This document shows positions 58,598-64,000 of a stretch of DNA of 64,000 bases, piece by piece. The translations under genes were made by a program, and so were the position numbers. The stretch lies in the NCBI GenBank assembly GCA_015179125.1, contig WHVA01000293.1:1-64000 (forward strand). The letters are read 5' to 3'. The notes under the pieces are model-generated. The model was not told the DNA's origin and made no database searches. It was given only the letters and a program-made list of their open reading frames with translations. Every line of letters begins with the position of its first letter. Within the stretch, counting starts at the first letter, position 1. Source of the stretch: Gautieria morchelliformis. Lineage: Eukaryota; Basidiomycota; Agaricomycetes; Gomphales; Gomphaceae.

Positions 58598-60059
58598 GGA
58601 TAGCATGCGAGCTAATGCATCATAGCCGCAATTCCAATACGAACAGCACACAGAAAGGCACTGCGTGGGGCGCATGTGCATGCGCATGCCTAGGATCCTG
58701 ACCTTGTCTGAATGATATGTTTGCTTATGTTATTGTAGATGCTCTGAGCCATACCATACCATCATCACATCCTTATGCCCTGGGCCATCTTACATCAGGG
58801 CTCATGATGCATCAGTGCCAACTAACATTCCAACATCCAAGTTCACAAAAATACCATCCATAATAATGGTCACCGTTCATCGGAGGCAGCAGCCTATCCT
58901 ATGGTCCAGGATACGGGTGTCAGTCACTGTGATAATACTCTGTTCGACAGAAATATACTGCCAATGCCAGTTCCCTGATCCAATGAAAGTGTCTGGCCCA
59001 CACGGCACCATCATTGAGGAAACATACTTCGTTTCTCTGGTGGAATGCTGTCACAGTGTGCGAAGAGAAGTTTGATGAGGAAGGCTCTCCCGCCCCTACC
59101 TGGGCTGTGTGCCGAGTCGGCCCATGCATAGGATAGTGTGAAGGTCATAAGCCCATGACTGCCTCAAACACCCTGCCAGACGTGAGTACGCAAGACCATA
59201 CTGTAATGCATACGGATATCAGCAGTCTTTCGCCTGGGTGGAGTCTGGCATCACATTAAGCGAGTTGAAACTGAGGGAGACCACGATATACCCGATCCAC
59301 ATGATAGACGCTGATATCCAGTCGCACGAGCAGAGTGTAGAACTCTACGCGAGCACCGTACAGTGTCGATGCGCATAAGTATACACGGATATACCAAAAG
59401 CGATAGGCTCGCTGCGTGTCCGCGTGTCTGTCTTCAAGCCTGAACTGATACTTGAAGCCATCGTGACGACTGCTGGATGCGATTTGCTGCCTGCTGTGCC
59501 CCCGGCACTCGACTCATGAGTCATCCCGTGGACCTGGTCCGACGCCAGCCGAGCAGGCGGTTCACAGAATGACTTATGGGCGTCACTTTTTGCTTGCGCC
59601 GCCATGCGGCAGGGGTTGCGCGTTGGGCGGGAGAACGTGCGCGGTTTCGTTTCTGCGGGGAGGAAAGGTGGTGGTGGGTGGTGGGTTCACGAAGATGCGT
59701 TGCATGTAATTTCCCGCGCGGCAGGGGTTAACGCGGTGCGGCGGTGCGGGACGGACGATGTGGCGAGTGTGGGGGCGGGGAAGCTTGTAGGTGCAACGTT
59801 GGGTGCGGGCGGGGTGGAGCGAGGGGTAGGTGCGGGCGCGTGTGAGGCGCTCGTGGCGATGGAGCTGATGTGGGAGCGGTTGTTGCTTTCGTCGGCGGTG
59901 GCGTGTGTGCTGCGGTGGGTGGATGTGCGACGTGGCAGCGTGCCAGGGCCGGGCGGGGGTGGTCTGTTGCCCATAGCCGTGCCAAGCCCCCGCGAGCCGG
60001 ACCGCCCCAGTGGGGGAGACGCACGCACATGGCTCACCTCCACGCGCCCGCGACGCATC

Positions 60060-60560
60060 GATGTCACCCGCGGGGGCAGCGCTCTCCAGACCCCTGCGCC
60101 GCTTCACGGAGGATCGTCCACCGCCACGTCAATCGCACGTACCCGCTCCTGGCCGACATAAAACTCGCGATCGCCCGCCCCGCTAAGCTCCCTTTCCAGG
60201 CCGTCTTGAAGTACTCACGTCGTCTGGGGTGTCTTCGCGCCGGCCTTTCAGCGTGCCCGCCCTCAAACCGCTCCCTTTTCAGGCCCCGCACGCGCACCCT
60301 GCCCTCAGAAATGCGCGCTGCTGCACGCGGAACCACGCACTCCAGCTGCACGTTCCTCTCCAGATCTCTCGCGCACATGCCTCGCACGGGCACGGCTCGT
60401 CCTCCGCGGCGAACCGCATGCGCATCGTGCTGGAAGCAGCCACTGCTTGGGGGACAGGTAGAAAACATCTTCATGAGCTCGTGCTCGTGGGCGGGGCGGG
60501 GAGGGTCCGGGGAGGGCGATGGGGACGTGAGGGGCGTGAAGGCTGAATCTAAGGAGAAGG
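60060..60560 (-). pseudogene. GC-rich block 1 relic, unit 7
   Basis: HELMKMFSTCPPSSGCFQHD at about 60480-60420 links block 1 to the HELMKLF...GSFPHD motif of block 2. ARDLERNVQLEC and REYFKTAWKGSLAGRAI follow. The frame is the longest open one for block 1 (60621-60064) but the GC-rich context makes that weak evidence. Not recognised. Confidence 0.35.
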
Positions 60561-60694
60561 GGCGTTGGGTAAAAGGGAGGCGGCACTGGCGAATGGGACG
60601 TACCATGAAGTTGGATGACAACTAGCCACATAAAAGTATGTAGAATTTTTAGTTCGGCGTTGCATCTCAAACGATGTGCCCACTCACGAGCCCT

Positions 60695-60747
60695 GACAAA
60701 AGGCGTGCACAGCCCGGGTGAGCCGAGCCGGGCTTTGCAAAACACTA
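60695..60747 (+). repeat. Relic end of hAT-type MITE, unit 7
   Basis: Same GAGCCGGGCTTTGCAAAACA-CTA end as at 10278, at the same place in the unit, so the relic predates the duplication of these units. Confidence 0.5.
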
Positions 60748-61089
60748 GTTAGAAGTAGCATTGATCAGGATGTGCGGTGGGATGGACAAGGCCAGCATTG
60801 GCAACAATGATTGAATCGAGGAAGACCGGTAAGACATATTTTCAGACTTAACCGAAAACATGCAGGAAATGGTAAGTAATCTAAGCGGATTGTTTACACT
60901 GCACGTCGGAAATCTCCGTCGAAATGGAAGACCCACAACTCGGAATTTCCGAGTCACGTGTCAGTGTTGCTGTGGCGTCGACTTCTTGAAAATCTTCGCG
61001 GCGTCAAATGGGCGAGCCTGGCACTAAAGCGTCAATCCACATAATACATTTCTAGGCCCCTAAGTCTTGTTCCACACCCACCAGCCAAA

Positions 61090-61094
61090 CCAAT
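61090..61094 (+). promoter_or_regulatory. CCAAT-like motif upstream of the PP2C gene
   Basis: CCAAT lies 40 bp upstream of the ATG at 61134. No TATA box is obvious between the array edge (60829) and the start codon. Confidence 0.3.
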
Positions 61095-61133
61095 CTAGGT
61101 GCTGAAGTAGCCTCGCATTCCATACCCGGCATC

Positions 61134-62577
61134 ATGTCAGCCAACGGACCACCAGACTACAAATGGACATACCTGGGCTTGGGTGCCGACTCGGGTTACG
61201 GACCCTGGCGCTACCAGGTTTTTCCTTCACAGGAGGAATTAGTAAAGAAATTCTGTCTTTTTGCCAACGTCGAGAAGGACGCCACCGCGAGGGTAACCAG
61301 CGTTGCCTTTCAACCCTGCCTTGATGAAGATTCTCGCTCTCAAGATAGACGTGTTGCTCAGAGCTGGAATCTGCGGAATGGGAGATGGACGTTTGTCGGT
61401 GTGTTTGACGGTAAGCTGGAGGACCCCGTGTGGACTTCCTATGCACCGTGGTATATCACGACGTCTGTATCTTTGTAGGACACGCAGGACACGAGACTGT
61501 TGATTACGCCATGACAAATCTTCCCCTCAAGGTCAAATCAAAGCTAGAAGCGTTACTGGAGGAGACGGAAGGAGCTACTGAGCCCCCTTCTTCAGACATG
61601 GTGTCGTCCCTGCTTGGAGACACGATTTCAGATTTCGACGATTCCCTTCTGGAAGACTTATTAGCTCTGTTCCCGGGTGGCTTTGAAGGAGCATTGAAAC
61701 TTTCCAGTGAAGAGGTAGAAGATATAATCAATGACGCTGATCGAGGCGGCCATAATATTAAGAAAGTGCATAGGTGTATGCGAGGTTCTACAGCTTTGAT
61801 ATCTCTCCTTGACCCGCCGGGTGAAAATCTGTGGGTTGCTAATCTGGGTGATTGCGAAGCTGGTCAGCAAATTTATATTTCCTCTCGGTACCCATTTTTA
61901 GACGGCCTATTTTCCCGCCCTTATAGTACTAGGAACAAAGTCACCCGATGGGACATGGAAGGCCACGTCATTATCTTCTAACCACAATGGTGACAACGAC
62001 GCCGAAGTGAAGCGTGTTAGGGACGAGCACCCTGGTGAAAACGAGTGCATTTTGAGAGACCGCGTGTTGGGCGCGATCGCGGTGACGAGAGGTCCGTCGC
62101 ATCGGTTCTGGTTTAGCTAAAACTGAGACATATCTAGCACTGGGCGATTACGTCTTCAAACTCCCGGCAATTTTCACCACTTCGGTCTTCGCAAGGGCAC
62201 AGCCGGGATTCTCCTTCAGGGTGGGCCGGCTCGACGACTGGCTACCTCGGAACATAACGCCTCCATATCTATCTAATCGTCCTGATGTCCGCCATTGTCG
62301 TCTTGATGGGGAAAAGGACGAAGACGGAGATGCACCTCCCGGCGCGTTTCTCATTCTATGTTCCGACGGCTTGACGGCAGTCTATCCAAAAGAGAGGAAC
62401 GATGTGACTAACTGGGTGCAAGTCGTGGGGTCGGCCGTAGACAGCGGGGTGTCGCCGGCACTGGCGCTGCTGTGGGAGGCGCTGGGAGGCGATGCCGACA
62501 CCGTTTCACAGTACATGACTTTGGAAAGTACCGAGATATGGATGGACGATACTACAATCTCCGTGTTGACGCTCTGA
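61134..62577 (+). CDS. PP2C-type protein serine/threonine phosphatase
   Basis: Complete gene. Exons 61134-61410, 61479-61862, 61933-62091 and 62138-62577 total 1260 bp (419 aa). The introns are 68, 70 and 46 nt, and each junction restores a PP2C motif. FVGVFDG before intron 1 continues as HAGHET (metal-binding DGH). GSTALISLL and LWVANLGDCEA precede intron 2. LSSNHNGDNDAEVKRVRDEH and RVLGAIAVTR precede intron 3, which continues as ALGDYVFKLPAIF. The last exon has LPRNITPPYLSNRPDV, FLILCSDGL and a final DDTTISVLTL, which supplies the last metal-binding aspartate. The enzyme removes phosphate from Ser/Thr using Mg/Mn. The NHNGDN and LPRN-TPPYLS motifs resemble the pyruvate dehydrogenase phosphatase-like branch. 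No clear mitochondrial presequence was seen. It is a host gene next to the array edge. Confidence 0.93.
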
Positions 62578-62595
62578 ACAAGTTTGGTCGTTTTC

Positions 62596-62601
62596 AATAA
62601 A
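62596..62601 (+). terminator. Polyadenylation signal of the PP2C gene
   Basis: AATAAA 19 bp after the stop codon. Confidence 0.6.
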
Positions 62602-62874
62602 AAGGTTTAACTTCCAGGGCTGTTCGTGGCTAGTACACACTTGGGTTTCCACGTGGAGGAAGTTGAGGGAAAGTTGAAAATTATACAATAGTAGTCAGAT
62701 TCTAAGAGCAGCGGAGAGGCTACATTATGTAAGTACCAGCCAGATGTCTATCCTACGTCCGGATAGGGCCACATATGAACGTATTTTCTTTTAAACCCCG
62801 AAAGGGTGTGACTTATAGATCGCACCTGCAAGTGACACCGTCACATGCGCGCCACAGAGCTGAGCACCTCAAGC

Positions 62875-64000
62875 ATGGTGCACTCTGCAATATCAAGCGA
62901 ACCGCTAACTTCACCTACGCCATCTCCACCGCCAAACAGCCCTCCGGCAAAGCCCTCCAGCACGGCTTCAGCTCGCGCTACAGGATTCGAGTCCGGCTCA
63001 GAGTTGTCAGAGCTCTCAGAAGACGAGCAACTTGCCAATGGGGTGAACGACAACGAGGTGAAGACCAGGTCGAATAGAACGCGATCGCGGAGGAAGAGGG
63101 GTGGCGTCGTTCCTGGAGACATGTGGGATTGGGCTTACAAGACCAAGAAAGCTGCACCCGAGGAGCACGTAATCCTTGAACAAGAACAAGACAACGACGA
63201 GCAGGAGCCGGAGATCGATGCACAGGCGCCAGAAGCCCGTGCACATGAGCCAGCAGCTCATGACCAGGAGCGAGACATCGACGAACCTGTTCAGGGGTAC
63301 GCGGAAAAGGAAGAGTGTGGGCTGGGGCCGGTACAGAATCAGGAGCACGACGACGAGGAAGAGGAGGGCCAGGATCAGGAGCACGATGAGTACCACGAGA
63401 GATATCAGGACCAGGAGCACGATGATGATGAACAGCACCCTGTCGAGGACGGAATGCAAGTGGTGCCGGTGCCAGCAGCTGTCGCGGAGGGTGATCAGGG
63501 CAAGGGTGAAGATGACATGGAAATCGACTCTTCGGTGGAAAACCCGGAGATTTTACCACCAGCTTCTCCCCAGTCCGTTACCAGCGATCCTCCGCCTCCA
63601 ATAACCGATGGCGACGGGCATAGTGACACCGACTTAGAACACGCCGCCGAGGACTCGGCTTCGCCTCCTCGACACGACGACGACGATGAGGACGACGATA
63701 TTGCATCGTCTCGGCCTGATTCACCCACTACAGACATTGGTATAGACGATGCTCCCCCTGCCATGTCAAGACCAGCCTCGAGCTCGTCTCTCGCAGCGCC
63801 GATGACTGTTCCTGTCCCTGTAATGCATCCTGAGGAGGGATCCCCTGAACCCTCTCCTTCACCTGAGCCCGAAGACGCGCCTCCCGAGGCAGATCAGGAT
63901 GTCGAGCAGGACGACGAGGGTGGCGAAAATGAGGACCAGGAGCTAAAAGGCGACGTAGACGGTGACATGGACGCGGAACCCGACGGTGAAGCGACTTCTC
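62875..64000 (+). CDS. Acidic low-complexity protein, 5' part (runs off window)
   Basis: One open frame from the ATG at 62875 to the window end (at least 375 codons, no stop). Residues 1-45 are Ser/Pro-rich, followed by SELSELSEDEQ, a basic patch RTRSRRKRGG (about 68-77) that may be a nuclear signal, and a short hydrophobic motif GDMWDWAYKTKK. The rest is Asp/Glu/Pro/Ser-rich and probably disordered. It has three Q-x-QEHD repeats (NQEHDD, DQEHDE, DQEHDD) at about residues 158-190, and runs of Asp near 265. This suggests a nuclear chromatin- or transcription-associated protein; I suspect an Sds3-like co-repressor subunit, but the diagnostic domain would lie beyond the window. The start is the first ATG with open sequence. 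It lies 0.3 kb downstream of the PP2C gene on the same strand. Confidence 0.75.
   Translation, partial: MVHSAISSEPLTSPTPSPPPNSPPAKPSSTASARATGFESGSELSELSEDEQLANGVNDNEVKTRSNRTRSRRKRGGVVPGDMWDWAYKTKKAAPEEHVILEQEQDNDEQEPEIDAQAPEARAHEPAAHDQERDIDEPVQGYAEKEECGLGPVQNQEHDDEEEEGQDQEHDEYHERYQDQEHDDDEQHPVEDGMQVVPVPAAVAEGDQGKGEDDMEIDSSVENPEILPPASPQSVTSDPPPPITDGDGHSDTDLEHAAEDSASPPRHDDDDEDDDIASSRPDSPTTDIGIDDAPPAMSRPASSSSLAAPMTVPVPVMHPEEGSPEPSPSPEPEDAPPEADQDVEQDDEGGENEDQELKGDVDGDMDAEPDGEATS

Larger units (their letters stand above)
52400..58640 (+). repeat. Repeat unit 6
   Basis: The best complete unit on the right: head block 52400-53280, GC-rich block 1 53280-54600, block 2 54760-55640, promoter region to 56785, gene 56786-58597. 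The linker between blocks 1 and 2 is shorter than in unit 1 and lacks the GTTAGAAGTAGCATTGATCA phrase. The next head block follows head to tail, with AGCCCATGACT landmarks 6.1 kb apart (53068 and 59150). Confidence 0.85.
58640..60829 (+). repeat. Repeat unit 7: truncated end of the array
   Basis: Head block 58640-59370, GC-rich block 1 59370-60620 and the linker with the MITE relic. The match to units 1 and 2 stops after GAATCGAGGAAGACCGG at 60829, where unique sequence starts. GC-rich block 2 and the gene are absent. Confidence 0.8.

Noticed and set aside
1-64000. CRISPR arrays, rRNA genes, telomeric repeats
   Set aside because: No regularly spaced identical short repeats, no rRNA cores and no TTAGGG-type runs were seen; the gene structure is fungal.

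Overview
The window looks like a transposon-rich, GC-heterogeneous stretch of a mushroom-forming basidiomycete (Agaricomycete). Reasons: short 45-85 nt GT-AG introns in the host genes, several copies of a DUF6533-type multipass membrane protein (a family I know almost only from Agaricomycetes), LINEs with an RNase H domain and a three-knuckle ORF1, and abundant copia/gypsy-like LTR fossils. No rRNA, tRNA, CRISPR or prokaryotic signal was seen.

Layout. 1-1.1 kb: two minus-strand host-like gene ends of unknown function. 1.7-2.2 kb: local tandem repeats. About 2.3-60.8 kb: a broken tandem array of a roughly 6-kb repeat unit. Each full unit reads: a head block; a GC-rich block 1; a GC-rich block 2 that is partly a duplicate of block 1 (both carry a decayed minus-strand reading frame with shared motifs); a promoter region with a TATA box facing each way; and a plus-strand multi-exon DUF6533-like gene. 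Five gene copies occur, starting at 12548, 18599, 30864 (minus), 50382 and 56786. One unit (28.2-33.0 kb) is inverted, one (20.6-24.3 kb) has lost most CpG dinucleotides, and the array ends at about 60829, only 0.3 kb before a host gene.

The array is cut by mobile elements: a LINE 3' part (3.2-5.3 kb), an unidentified 2.7-kb insert, a solo LTR (21987-22675), a hAT-like element (22717-24210), LTR fossils (24.3-26.3, 37.3-38.2 kb), a LINE 5' part (26.6-28.0 kb), a gag-only LTR element with intact target duplications (33269-34361), and a copia fossil (41.7-48.1 kb) that itself holds two copies of a ~1-kb element, a nested solo LTR and two identical-length 398-bp foldback elements of CACTA type. 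A 439-bp hAT-type MITE sits in unit 5. Between 33 and 41 kb lie tandem minisatellites and the remains of a UbiE-like methyltransferase gene.

The right edge is ordinary host sequence: a complete four-exon PP2C phosphatase gene (61134-62577, 419 aa) and the 5' part of a gene for a long acidic, probably nuclear protein (62875 onward, running off the window).

How parts relate: the DUF6533 genes and the GC-rich relics appear divergent and were amplified together as one unit. Head-to-tail order suggests unequal crossing-over, and later transposon insertions and rearrangement broke the array. Exon coordinates in the PP2C gene are well supported because all four exons join in frame; those of the DUF6533 copies are only partly resolved.
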